A stretch of DNA of 64,000 nucleotides from JBAZMA01 sp041649995 (GTDB taxonomy: Bacteria > Omnitrophota > Gorgyraeia > Velamenicoccales > Velamenicoccaceae), in the NCBI GenBank assembly GCA_041649995.1, contig JBAZMA010000002.1:62001-126000 (forward strand), in the 5' to 3' direction. Of the stretch, positions 42,812 through 50,868 are shown in pieces. Numbering within the stretch: position 1 is the first letter of the stretch; each line of letters begins with the position of its first letter. The position numbers and the translations under genes were made by a program. The notes under the pieces were generated by a model, which was not told where the DNA came from, made no database searches, and saw nothing but the letters and a program-made list of their open reading frames with translations.

Positions 42812-43155
42812 CCAGCGTACTCGGCGACGAAGAAGACATGAATCCCGAAAAAAATGATCTGATCCACGTTCCCGGGGGAGATGGCTTCACCGATGAGGAT
42901 CTGAAAAACGAACTCATCCCTGATCGTCCGGAAGGAGTAAAGCTGGTCGGGCCTGGTGTTTCGTATTACCTGGGAAAAAATCCAAATCTTCAGGTCGGGA
43001 AATTCATGCTTGAGCGAAAATTCAATCACGATGGCGGCGAAGACCACGTCCGAATTTTTGACACGGACACCTTTGAAGAGATCGCCGTCGAGATAAGCGC
43101 CCTGGATCGGGTCGGCACAGAGTCCGACATAAAGCAAATTTTTGAAGGGAGTTGA
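42808..43155 (+). CDS. Unknown acidic protein upstream of tape measure
   Basis: The 115-residue acidic protein includes HVPGGDGFTDEDLKNEL and VGPGVSYYLGKNPNLQVGKF. No family was recognised. It overlaps the preceding gene (ATGA) and ends one base before the tape-measure ATG at 43157, so it belongs to the tail-like block. Confidence 0.6.
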   Translation: MTSVLGDEEDMNPEKNDLIHVPGGDGFTDEDLKNELIPDRPEGVKLVGPGVSYYLGKNPNLQVGKFMLERKFNHDGGEDHVRIFDTDTFEEIAVEISALDRVGTESDIKQIFEGS

Positions 43156-43156
43156 C

Positions 43157-44707
43157 ATGGCTTTTGATGCCGGTAATGTCGTTGGACATTTAGTCCTGGA
43201 TACATCGGGATTTTCAAATCGGATCGCCGAACAAGCCAGGGAAAGGGCCCAGAGGTTGAGCGAGGGGTTTAGCGACCTTGGAAAGAACATCGCCGCATCG
43301 AGCCGAAAGCTTGGCGAAGTCGGACGTAATCTCGCATTTCTGGGAACCGGAATCGTCGCGCCGCTTGTCCTGGCTTTTAAGTCGGCCGAGAAATATTCTA
43401 ACAGCGTTAGGGTTGAAATGGAGCGTCTTAATTCAATCACGACGCAGATGAGAATTTCGGTTGCTGAAAGCCTCGTGCCGGTGATGCACCGATTCTCGAA
43501 TATCTTGGCCGAGCTTTTTCAGCGCTGGAATAATCTTTCGCAGGCATTAAGGGATTCAATTTTGCAAACGGCCTTGATCGCCGGAGCCTGGACACTAATC
43601 GGCGGCCTGGCGTTAAATCTTGCGGCAAAAGTGGGGTTGCTTGTCGGCCGGATCATGCAGCTCACAGGCACGTTGATAGCATTTTCGCTCGCACATCCCG
43701 GCATTGCTCTTACGGTGGCGGCTCTCGCCGGCGTTGTGTATGCCATCACGAAAATTGGCGGGCTTACACCGGTGCTCAACGGGCTTGAAAAAATGGCCCT
43801 GAACATAGCGGCTGGATGGACGAAAGTCGCCGCGGCCATGTGGCAGACCCTTGATATATTCCTGAGGATTTCTGATCCGTTCGGCCTCTGGTCCCGGAAG
43901 ATTCAGGAATTGACGCAGCTGATGCAGGAGACACTTCTCGTCCAACTGGAAGGGATCAATGCCAGGTTACAGGATATAGCAAGCGGCAGCAACGGCGTCA
44001 TGGCGGGTTTTGTGGACGGCATCGCCCAGAAGATCAACGCCGTCAAAGGACTATTTACCGGATTAGGATCAACGGAGTTTAGTATTCCGAACAAAATTTT
44101 CGAGGCCTCAAAATCCTTTGCCGAGGGTTGGCACGATGCCCTTCAAGATGCCGTGCATAATCTGACGAATTTTGGAGCCATGGCGGGCAATATTGTCACG
44201 CAGACGACTTCAGGGATGCAGAGCGCCTTCAGCAATCTTTTTCAGGGAGTTTTAAAAGGCCAGCTTGACAGCGCGAAGGAGTTCTTTGCTGAATTTGGCA
44301 ATATGGCGTTAAAAATAATCGGAGACGTCATCGCCGGGATCATTACATCTCAAATTTTAGCTGCTGCGCTGAATTTTTTCACCGGCGGCATTGGTGGACT
44401 TTTCGGCAAGGTCGCGGGCATGGGCTCGGTCCCGATTGCCCCTCCGAATTATTTCCTCGGGCATGCCGACGGGATAGATCGCGTCCCATCCGGTGGATTT
44501 TATAAGCTCCATCCGAACGAACAAGTCGTCCCGGCCTATGACGCCGGAAAGAACGAGGCTATGACGATCGAGATCCACAATTTCATCACCCCCGAAGCCG
44601 TGGCACGCGCGATGTCGGGTCGCGAGGGCAAGGGCGTGATCGTCAACGTCATCGATGAAAACTCCCTGCGCTATGGCGTCATCAAGAGAGAGGTGGTACG
44701 GCGATGA
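43157..44707 (+). CDS. Phage tail tape-measure-like protein
   Basis: The 516-residue protein has an N-terminal helical stretch (RIAEQARERAQRLSEGFSDL), several hydrophobic segments in the middle, and a C-terminal LGHADGIDRVPSGGFYKLHP-NEQVVPA ending of the type found in lambda-gpH-like tape measures. It would set tail length and span the tail lumen. It is short for a tape measure, which would imply a short siphophage-type tail. GAAGGGAG precedes the ATG at 43157. The stop overlaps the next start. Confidence 0.8.
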   Translation: MAFDAGNVVGHLVLDTSGFSNRIAEQARERAQRLSEGFSDLGKNIAASSRKLGEVGRNLAFLGTGIVAPLVLAFKSAEKYSNSVRVEMERLNSITTQMRISVAESLVPVMHRFSNILAELFQRWNNLSQALRDSILQTALIAGAWTLIGGLALNLAAKVGLLVGRIMQLTGTLIAFSLAHPGIALTVAALAGVVYAITKIGGLTPVLNGLEKMALNIAAGWTKVAAAMWQTLDIFLRISDPFGLWSRKIQELTQLMQETLLVQLEGINARLQDIASGSNGVMAGFVDGIAQKINAVKGLFTGLGSTEFSIPNKIFEASKSFAEGWHDALQDAVHNLTNFGAMAGNIVTQTTSGMQSAFSNLFQGVLKGQLDSAKEFFAEFGNMALKIIGDVIAGIITSQILAAALNFFTGGIGGLFGKVAGMGSVPIAPPNYFLGHADGIDRVPSGGFYKLHPNEQVVPAYDAGKNEAMTIEIHNFITPEAVARAMSGREGKGVIVNVIDENSLRYGVIKREVVRR

Positions 44708-45165
44708 GCAAAAGCTTTTCTCTTGATTTCTCTGATTTTGAAAAAGGCCTGCGCAGGATCGCCCGGGAGGTCATCCCCGAAGTCGCGGAAAAAGCCATGG
44801 CCCAGGCCGGTATGCAATTGCTCAATGATTGCATCATGGAACCTCCGACTGTCCCCATAAAAGAAGGTTGGCTTCGCGGATCCGGGAGCGTGCACGTTCA
44901 AAACAAGCTGATAGCAAAATCGGACCAGGGGAAGCCCGGCATGGCCGAAGAAACGGTCAGCGAGCCGATCGATCCGGGCAAAATCGCGGCCAGGGTGGGT
45001 TTCAATACGCCCTACGCCGCGAAGCTTCATGAGGGCATAGGCTTTAAGTTTTCTGAACCCAGCGCGGGGCCGAAATATCTTGAAAGCAAGTTACTGAAGA
45101 ACAAGAACAAATATTTTCAGATCATTGCGGACGTAATAAAGGCGGCGTCAAAGGGCGGCCGCTGA
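44704..45165 (+). CDS. HK97 gp10-like head-tail/tail-completion protein
   Basis: The 153-residue protein shows the family features FEKGLRRIAREVIPEVAEKAM, FNTPYAAKLHEG and AGPKYLESKLLKN. Such proteins sit at the head-tail junction. It overlaps the tape-measure gene by four bases, which is not the usual place: in standard order it lies upstream of tail genes. Confidence 0.75.
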   Translation: MSKSFSLDFSDFEKGLRRIAREVIPEVAEKAMAQAGMQLLNDCIMEPPTVPIKEGWLRGSGSVHVQNKLIAKSDQGKPGMAEETVSEPIDPGKIAARVGFNTPYAAKLHEGIGFKFSEPSAGPKYLESKLLKNKNKYFQIIADVIKAASKGGR

Positions 45166-45197
45166 ATTACCTATGACCATGATTATGACGACTTGCC

Positions 45198-45446
45198 ATG
45201 AATCCGGACATTCCTCAGAATAACGAATTTTCAACATCTGATCTGTTCCAGGCAGCTCTGCTTTACCTGGAAAGGTTTAAACTCCTGCGCGTTGAGAGCG
45301 GGTTCCCGAGGGCTACCTTTGTCTTTGCGGACCGCTCGGCCTGCGCGGCGCTCATTGAAGCTTATTGGCGCAGAGAGGCCCATGTGGACGCCTGCGGCTT
45401 TGCGGAGGCCTATTGCAGCTTAAAAACAAGGCTCAGGCAAAGATGA
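45198..45446 (+). CDS. DUF5659-like small protein
   Basis: The 82-residue protein resembles the DUF5659 pattern: FSTSDLFQAALLYLERFKLL, then RATFVFADRSACAALIEAYW. Function is unknown, but related proteins are common in phage and mobile regions near replication genes. It overlaps the gpO-like gene by four bases. Confidence 0.6.
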   Translation: MNPDIPQNNEFSTSDLFQAALLYLERFKLLRVESGFPRATFVFADRSACAALIEAYWRREAHVDACGFAEAYCSLKTRLRQR

Positions 45447-46102
45447 ACAATCAGCAACAGGACCAGGGCTTCTTTAAGCTTCCCAACAGACTGGCAGAAG
45501 CCTTTGCGCATCTCAAGATTAGCGGGACCCAGTGGCGTCTCATCTGGGCGATTCTCAGAAAGACCTATGGCTGGCAGAAAGAGCGCGATGCCATTTCCAG
45601 GAACCAGTTTTACGATGCAACAGGGATCTGCGAGAGGAACATCAGGAAAGAGCTGCGCGATCTTGAACGCCGGGGCATCATATCAAAAACCGCGAAATCC
45701 GGCCGCGGGCACGTTTGCGAGTATGCCATACAGAAAGATTTTGACCTTTGGGACAAAGAAGAAAAGGGGGTCATTTCGCCCCCTTTTATTGATGAGGGAA
45801 AAGGGGGTCATTTGACACCGGAAAAGGGGGCAGATTCGCCCGGAAAAGGGGGCAAAAAGGTGTCAGAAAAGGGGGTCATTTCGCCCTCCCCATCAACAAA
45901 AGACATTAAAGACATTATACAAAAGACAATAAATACAGAGAAGATGGCCGAAAAACGGCCGGTCAAGTCTTTAAAAGATATTAGTAATTCCACCATTGAA
46001 GAGCTGAAGAATTCTTTAGGATCCCTGGAACGCCTGAAGGCGCGCCTTATTAAAGACGGCTATGATCCAGCAGAGGTGGAAAAGCTCAAAGAAAATGCCT
46101 GA
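45443..46102 (+). CDS. Phage replication protein O-like initiator
   Basis: The 219-residue protein has an N-terminal winged helix typical of gpO (FFKLPNRLAEAFAHLKISGTQ, then WRLIWAILRKTYGWQKERD, ISRNQFYDATGI). The middle is a low-complexity stretch (residues about 110-155) coded by five near-identical DNA repeats, and the end is helical. Lambda gpO also carries its origin inside its gene. It overlaps the preceding gene by four bases and the next by eight. Confidence 0.82.
   Translation: MNNQQQDQGFFKLPNRLAEAFAHLKISGTQWRLIWAILRKTYGWQKERDAISRNQFYDATGICERNIRKELRDLERRGIISKTAKSGRGHVCEYAIQKDFDLWDKEEKGVISPPFIDEGKGGHLTPEKGADSPGKGGKKVSEKGVISPSPSTKDIKDIIQKTINTEKMAEKRPVKSLKDISNSTIEELKNSLGSLERLKARLIKDGYDPAEVEKLKENA
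45761..45945 (+). other. Candidate replication origin: five iterons plus AT-rich tract
   Basis: The exact word GAAAAGGGGG occurs at 45761, 45798, 45821, 45843 and 45866. Copies 1 and 5 agree over 20 bases (with TCATTTCGCC). The last four start 22-23 bp apart, about two helical turns. An inverted CCCCCTTTT lies at 45779-45787. An AT-rich tract with AAAGACATTA-type repeats follows (about 45897-45945). This is the layout of lambdoid origins inside the initiator gene. Confidence 0.65.
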
Positions 46103-46373
46103 CTTCAATTCTCCCTTATTTTATGCGAGCAGAAGAAAACTGACGCCGTTACGCGCGATCAGAAGGAAGTGCCTGGAATGCCAAGCAAGCGCCAGGGAAA
46201 TTCGCGCATGTGATCAAAAGGACTGTTCTTTGTTTATATATCGTTTTGGCACGAATCCGGCCCGCAAAGGGGTAGGAGGTGGCCTTCGCAATTTTAAATT
46301 GGAATCTTCCCACTCAAGTGGGCGTTTTGAAGAAAAAAAAGGCATTGTGGAGACCGATGTCACTACGAATTAA
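46095..46373 (+). CDS. Small Cys-rich phage protein
   Basis: The 92-residue protein has RRKCLECQASAREIRACD-QKDC and YRFGTNPARKG, a four-Cys pattern seen in many phages next to terminase genes; function is unknown and zinc binding is inferred. The start at 46095 overlaps the gpO-like gene. After the TAA the same frame stays open for 58 codons, to 46550. Confidence 0.65.
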   Translation: MPDFNSPLFYASRRKLTPLRAIRRKCLECQASAREIRACDQKDCSLFIYRFGTNPARKGVGGGLRNFKLESSHSSGRFEEKKGIVETDVTTN

Positions 46374-46683
46374 ATTACCGGGCTGCATCACTGGCTTAGG
46401 ATCCTCCTCCGGACCTTCGTCAAGGCTGAGGGTTTACTCCTTCCACTTTCAGCCAGGCCCGTGGATTTTGAAGTGCAGCTTAAAATTGAAAAATTGGGAG
46501 CACTCGGAAAACTCGGAGAACAGGGAGGACGGCATGCTTTCTTTGGATAAGCAGTCCACTGCTCCGGGCGTCTTAACTCATTCAAGTCTATGTTGTTGCC
46601 TACTGATGCCCATTCCCAGGTGTCCAAAAAGTGCCTAAGAATTGCGAAAACAGGCTTATTTTAGGAGCGCCGAAAGGATAGTC
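46374..46683 (+). other. Gap before terminase without a clear gene
   Basis: This 310-bp stretch shows no convincing gene. The frame of the preceding gene stays open after its stop, to 46550 (FEVQLKIEKLGALGKLGEQGG), which may be its broken-off end. A small terminase subunit would be expected here but was not recognised. Confidence 0.4.
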
Positions 46684-48228
46684 ATGGCTACTTGGAGAAC
46701 GAACAAAAGTCATTTTGGTAAGACAAGGGAATCGAGAGCGCGCCAGTTGGCGAATCTGAAAAGAGGACGCATGCCGAATGCTAAGCCAATATTTACACAG
46801 GAAGTGGTAGGAGATCCGAAAGACAACCCTTTCGATCCCTGCTACAAGCATGATATCGTGAATTACCTCTCTGATCATTTCTACGTTGTAGAGACCAAGG
46901 CGCCCATTGTGCTTGAACCCTGGCAGAAGGACCAGATCCTAACCCCGCTCTTTGCAATAGACCCCACTACAGGCTTAAGAAAACATACCCTGGCGATCCT
47001 TGGCATGCCCAAGAAGAACGGCAAGAGCTCGCTGTCCGCGGCAATCCTGAATTACTTCCTTTTCCAAGGCGAGGACTATGGCGAGCTGATCTTGGCAGCC
47101 AACAGCAAAGAGCAAAGCTCCTGGATCATCTTCGACAAGCTCAAGAAGAGCTTACAGATGAACCGGCACCAGTTTCAGCATGTCAGGATCAATGACGACT
47201 ACATCGAGAACACGCGCACCGGGACCGTGGCCCGGGTGATCGCGCAGAACTACAAGACGGCGGCCGGCTGCAATCCCTCGCTCGTTGTTTTCGATGAGCT
47301 TTGGTCCTTTGAGGACACGGAATCCGACAACGCCCGCAAGTTTTATGAAGAGCTGACGACTGTTCCCACGCGCAAGGAACCGATGACTGTTATTACGTCA
47401 TATGCCGGTTACGCTGAAGACACGATCTTATTCGAGCTCTACAAGAGAGGCCTGGCCGGAAAAGACCCGAAGATGTTCTTCTTCTGGACGCACGAGAACC
47501 TGGCTTCGTGGATCACGTCTGAATACCTCGCCACGCAGAAGGAGCGGCTGCGCCCGAACACATATTTACGCCTACATGAAAACCGCTGGACCTCAGGCGA
47601 GGATCAGTTCATCGATATTGCGGACTGGGATAAATGCGTTGATGTGGATCACCGGCCCTTGATTGAAGACAAGGCGCGGGAGCTGCGTGTTGTTGCCGCC
47701 GTGGATATCGGCACGAAGTCAGACACGTCTGCAATCGTCGCGGTTGCCAAAAAGGACAATCGTATCATGCTTGTGGCGCATCGGAAATGGGCTCCGACTG
47801 AAGAGAACCCCATCGACATCGAAGAGACGGTTGAGAAATATCTGCTTGAGCTCAAAGACAGATTCAACATCATTGAAGCGCGTTACGATCCTTACCAATT
47901 TCACCGCAGCGGGATGTCTCTGGTGAAAGAAGGCCTCAACATGGTCGAGTTTCCGCAGACCGTCGCCAACCTTACAGAGATGGGGCAGAATCTCTTTGAT
48001 CTTATCAAAGGTAAGAATCTTTTGCTTTATGAGGACGCCGACATGCGCGCACACGCGCAGAACGCCAGGGCCCAGGAGACGCCGCGGGGCTTTCGGATCG
48101 TAAAAGGCAAAAGCACGAAGAAAATTGATTTGATGATCGCCCTGGCCATGGCCGCGCTGGGTGCGATTAAAGACGATGTTCACGAGGGCGCCTTTTTTGT
48201 AATAGAGCACAACGTCTGGCCGGATTAA
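46684..48228 (+). CDS. Phage terminase large subunit
   Basis: The 514-residue protein has a P-loop variant GMPKKNGKSS, Walker B LVVFDELWSFED, and an RNase-H-type nuclease domain with VAAVDIGTKSDTSA and EARYDPYQF. It would cut and package DNA. The ATG at 46684 with AAAGGA upstream was chosen. The length is slightly shorter than typical large terminases, but all motifs are present. No small subunit or portal gene is beside it. Confidence 0.9.
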   Translation: MATWRTNKSHFGKTRESRARQLANLKRGRMPNAKPIFTQEVVGDPKDNPFDPCYKHDIVNYLSDHFYVVETKAPIVLEPWQKDQILTPLFAIDPTTGLRKHTLAILGMPKKNGKSSLSAAILNYFLFQGEDYGELILAANSKEQSSWIIFDKLKKSLQMNRHQFQHVRINDDYIENTRTGTVARVIAQNYKTAAGCNPSLVVFDELWSFEDTESDNARKFYEELTTVPTRKEPMTVITSYAGYAEDTILFELYKRGLAGKDPKMFFFWTHENLASWITSEYLATQKERLRPNTYLRLHENRWTSGEDQFIDIADWDKCVDVDHRPLIEDKARELRVVAAVDIGTKSDTSAIVAVAKKDNRIMLVAHRKWAPTEENPIDIEETVEKYLLELKDRFNIIEARYDPYQFHRSGMSLVKEGLNMVEFPQTVANLTEMGQNLFDLIKGKNLLLYEDADMRAHAQNARAQETPRGFRIVKGKSTKKIDLMIALAMAALGAIKDDVHEGAFFVIEHNVWPD

Positions 48229-48235
48229 CTGATCT

Positions 48236-48421
48236 ATGGAAAAGCGATATCTGGATATTAACGAACTCTCCGAATACCTCAACGTCAAGAAGAGGACGAT
48301 CTACTCCTGGACCTTCCAGGACAAGATTCCCTGCGTGCGCTTCGGAGGGAAGATCCTGCGCTTCGATAGGCAGAAGATCGCCCTCTGGGAAAAAGAGCAG
48401 GCGAACACCCTTCGAAAATAA
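48236..48421 (+). CDS. Excisionase-like helix-turn-helix protein
   Basis: The 61-residue protein has YLDINELSEYLNVKKRTIYSW and ILRFDRQKIALWEKEQ, the HTH_17/excisionase pattern. It lies seven bp after the terminase and is a candidate Xis for the element's integrase, although such proteins may also be regulators. Confidence 0.7.
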   Translation: MEKRYLDINELSEYLNVKKRTIYSWTFQDKIPCVRFGGKILRFDRQKIALWEKEQANTLRK

Positions 48422-48560
48422 ATATTGACAGATATTGACAAATAAGGATAATGAAAGTTGTATGAAATATTTATGCAGTCATCATAAATTGGAAGAAAAA
48501 AGTAGATTCTATGAGGAAGCGCCTGATTTGCAGAGGAATGATTAAAGCAGGGGGACAAAA

Positions 48561-48959
48561 ATGTCAGACAAAATAGATGAAGACATGCAGGATAAAATGA
48601 AAAATGATGTACTTACTATTTATGGTGAAAAATGTATCAAATATACAATTAATCTTCCAGTGTGGATGTACGAGTTACTTCAAAAAAGAAGTAAGATTCT
48701 AAGCACGGATGTTAGCAAGTTAATAAGATTTATAATAGAGAAATTCGCAGACGAACCTTTTGAGATTGACATAAAAAGGATGTCGCTTGATACACTTAAA
48801 AAGGAATTAGAGGAAAAAAATAAGCACAGATCAGAAGCAAATGAATTCAGAAAAGATTTAAAAGAAATGAAAGAAACTATTAATTCTCTCGTAACTTTCG
48901 TCAGACAAAAACAATTAAAAGAAATGCATACAGAGTTACACCCAAGAGAGAAAAAATGA
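48561..48959 (+). CDS. Unknown protein with possible ribbon-helix-helix start
   Basis: The 132-residue protein is AT-rich in DNA and Lys/Glu-rich. Residues 28-55 (YTINLPVWMYELLQKRSK, then TDVSKLIRFIIEKFAD) look like a ribbon-helix-helix, followed by a coiled coil. It could be a DNA-binding repressor; that is inference. AGGGGG precedes the start. Confidence 0.55.
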   Translation: MSDKIDEDMQDKMKNDVLTIYGEKCIKYTINLPVWMYELLQKRSKILSTDVSKLIRFIIEKFADEPFEIDIKRMSLDTLKKELEEKNKHRSEANEFRKDLKEMKETINSLVTFVRQKQLKEMHTELHPREKK

Positions 48960-49000
48960 ATGAAGAATATTTTTTGGGCGATTAAACCGCTGAGCGCAAA

Positions 49001-49177
49001 ATGAAAAAACATTTCCGCATGGAAGACATTGAAAAGATTCTCGGCATCCCGCGCCGGACCTATTATCGTTGGGAAGCGGCCGGGAAGGTTCCCAAGGCCA
49101 AGCGTGATCCCATGAGCAATCAGCGCTACTGGAGCCAGGCCGATGTTGAGAAGCTCAAAAAGATAACAGGTCGGTAA
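49001..49177 (+). CDS. Small MerR-like HTH protein
   Basis: The 58-residue protein (FRMEDIEKILGIPRRTYYRW, then EAAGKVPKAKRDP) is a shortened paralogue of the HTH part of the 40802-41203 protein, lying 8 kb away near the other end. It could be a regulator or Xis. Confidence 0.65.
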   Translation: MKKHFRMEDIEKILGIPRRTYYRWEAAGKVPKAKRDPMSNQRYWSQADVEKLKKITGR

Positions 49178-49189
49178 AAAGGGGGAGCA

Positions 49190-49558
49190 ATGAGAAAGAT
49201 TGCTATTCTATTGATTGCGTTAATATTGCTACCTGGATGCGCTACCATAGGCGGACCCAATGATCCTGTACATCAATCAACGTTAATGACTGAAATTATT
49301 TCAGATCCTCCTGGCGCTAAAATTGAGATTAATAGCGAGTATGTTGGCGATACACCGCTATCAACTCATATTGTTAGAAAATATGATGGTTTTTTAGGCT
49401 CGTGGGAAGGTTTTTGGATTACAGCTAATCCAACACAAGCGGGACAGTATGTTCAAAGAAAATTTATCGTCTCCGGAGAGCCGACGCCAAAAAGGGTTTA
49501 TTTTAATATGGACCTTGGTCCAGTATCCCCTCAGGTGGATGTAAATGTAAATCAGTAG
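49190..49558 (+). CDS. PEGA-like lipoprotein, element cargo
   Basis: The 122-residue protein has a signal peptide (RKIAILLIALILLPGCA) with lipobox LPGC and a PEGA-like segment (ISDPPGAKIEINSEYVGDTP). It would be an exported lipoprotein. Its position between regulator and integrase in an AT-rich part suggests cargo, for example superinfection exclusion, but that is speculative. GGGGGAG precedes the start. Confidence 0.75.
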   Translation: MRKIAILLIALILLPGCATIGGPNDPVHQSTLMTEIISDPPGAKIEINSEYVGDTPLSTHIVRKYDGFLGSWEGFWITANPTQAGQYVQRKFIVSGEPTPKRVYFNMDLGPVSPQVDVNVNQ

Positions 49559-49572
49559 TCAGGAGGCGTGTC

Positions 49573-50814
49573 ATGGGAGTTTATAGAATAGCGATTTGCC
49601 CACAATGTTCACAGCCCACGAAGCCGAAGAAATACGCGTTCGACAAAGACGACAAAAGAACGACTTGCCCGGTTTGCTCTCATGCTTTAGATATCGACAA
49701 AAACTGGTGGATAGACTATTATGTGAATAGCGGGCGCCGTAAGCGCGAGAAGATCGGGACCAGCAGGGCGCTTGCCGAGCAGGTCCTTGCGAAGCGCAGG
49801 GTTGAGATAGCCGAGAATAAATACCTCGACATTAAAGAGCTGCCGAAAACAACACTGGCCGAGCTTATAGAGATTTACCTCCGCCTTCATTCCAAAGCCG
49901 CGAAACGCTCCTGGAAATCCGATGAGCGCCGCTCGCGGATCCTCTTGAAATTCTTCGGCAATCGTCCCCTGCGCGAGATCACGCCTTTCCTCGTGACTGA
50001 ATTCAAAGAAAAGCGGACAAAAGAGATCGTCACGGTCAGGGAAATTGATGGCAAACAGATCCCGCGCTTTGTCTCTGTCGCCACGGTGAACAGGGAGCTT
50101 GCGCTTTTAAAGCACATGTTCACGAAGGCGATCGAGTGGGGCAAGGCCCAGGACAACCCGGTTAAGCGGGTAAAGCTCTTCAAAGAGAACAATGCGATCG
50201 TGCGTTATCTCGAGCGCGATCAGTTGAACAAGCTCATCGAAAACGCGAGCGATCATCTTCGGCCGATCTTGATTGTCGCCCTCAACACCGGCATGAGGAA
50301 GGGCGAGATCCTCAGCCTCAAATGGCGGGATCTGGACTTTAAGAATAACCTCATCTTTATCCGCCAATCCAAGAGCGGAGAGGCGGCCACTGTTCCCATG
50401 ACGGAGCCGGTCAAGAAAGTTTTGGGCGATATGCTCCTGCGCGGGCGCATGGAACGCAAGCACCCGGAAAGCCCTTATGTCTTCTGCAATGATGCCGGGA
50501 AACCTTACGGAGAGATCCGCAAATCGTTCTTTACAGCCTGTAAAAAATCTGGTATAAAAGACTTTCGTTTTCATGATTGCCGGCACCATTACGCGAGTCA
50601 CCTGGTCATGAGAGGGGAAAGCCTCTACACGGTCCAGAATCTCCTGCGGCACAAGAAGCCGGACATGACAATGCGCTATGCGCATCTTTCTCAAGATCAC
50701 CTGCATCATGCGGCGTCAAAATTGGATGATCTGATGGACACTCAGGTGGACACCAGAGCTTCCGGCAAAAAAGAAGAAGTTTTGACGTTTTCGCAAGTTG
50801 TTACAAATAAATAA
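49573..50814 (+). CDS. int: Tyrosine recombinase/integrase with N-terminal zinc ribbon
   Basis: The 413-residue integrase has an N-terminal CPQC...CPVC ribbon, an SAM-like core-binding domain (about residues 85-190), and a catalytic domain with R in TGMRKGEIL, K in IRQSKSGE, HxxR in FHDCRHHYASH, H in LLRHKKPD, and Y in TMRYAHLS. All catalytic residues are present, so it is probably active. It ends 14 bp before the restored tRNA-Phe gene, as expected for tRNA-targeting integrases. Confidence 0.95.
   Translation: MGVYRIAICPQCSQPTKPKKYAFDKDDKRTTCPVCSHALDIDKNWWIDYYVNSGRRKREKIGTSRALAEQVLAKRRVEIAENKYLDIKELPKTTLAELIEIYLRLHSKAAKRSWKSDERRSRILLKFFGNRPLREITPFLVTEFKEKRTKEIVTVREIDGKQIPRFVSVATVNRELALLKHMFTKAIEWGKAQDNPVKRVKLFKENNAIVRYLERDQLNKLIENASDHLRPILIVALNTGMRKGEILSLKWRDLDFKNNLIFIRQSKSGEAATVPMTEPVKKVLGDMLLRGRMERKHPESPYVFCNDAGKPYGEIRKSFFTACKKSGIKDFRFHDCRHHYASHLVMRGESLYTVQNLLRHKKPDMTMRYAHLSQDHLHHAASKLDDLMDTQVDTRASGKKEEVLTFSQVVTNK
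50734..50756 (+). repeat. 23-bp subterminal direct repeat, right copy
   Basis: This copy lies in the 3' coding end of int and codes for M-D-T-Q-V-D-T. It differs by one base from 40033-40055. It is 70 bp inside the right att core; the left copy is 128 bp inside its core. Confidence 0.6.
50782..50810 (+). promoter_or_regulatory. Weak substitute promoter for tRNA-Phe, within int
   Basis: TTGACG (50782-50787) and AAATAA (50805-50810) are 17 bp apart and point at the intact tRNA-Phe, whose own promoter was left at the other end of the element. The -10 match is poor. Confidence 0.3.
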
Positions 50815-50826
50815 GAAGCACCCTTT

Positions 50827-50868
50827 CGCCCAGATAGCTCAGTCGGTAGAGCGAGGGACTGAAAATCC
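50827..50868 (+). repeat. attR: 42-bp core, 5' half of tRNA-Phe
   Basis: Identical to 39863-39904. Here the core is continuous with the rest of the tRNA, so the element supplied the 5' half and restored the gene. Confidence 0.95.

Larger units (their letters stand above)
39863..50868 (+). mobile_element. Integrated phage-related element in tRNA-Phe (about 11 kb)
   Basis: The element is bounded by exact 42-bp repeats of the tRNA-Phe 5' half and carries a tyrosine recombinase gene ending 14 bp before the restored tRNA. All its genes point the same way. Recognisable functions are four HTH regulators, a possible tail chaperone, a tape-measure protein, an HK97-gp10-like protein, a gpO-like initiator with iteron-like repeats, a Cys-rich phage protein, and a large terminase. 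No portal, capsid, protease, tail tube, fibre, holin or lysin is recognisable. Composition varies: 48.4-49.6 kb and 41.7-42.4 kb are AT-richer than host genes. It may be a decayed prophage or a satellite dependent on a helper. Confidence 0.9.

Noticed and set aside
45761..45885. CRISPR-like array of GAAAAGGGGG repeats
   Set aside because: Repeats are only 10-20 bp, spaced unevenly and within a coding frame; no cas genes are near. An origin fits better.
46279..46638. 119-residue open frame upstream of the terminase as small terminase subunit
   Set aside because: The product has no HTH or helical pattern of a small terminase, overlaps the Cys-rich gene out of frame, and lacks a ribosome-binding site.
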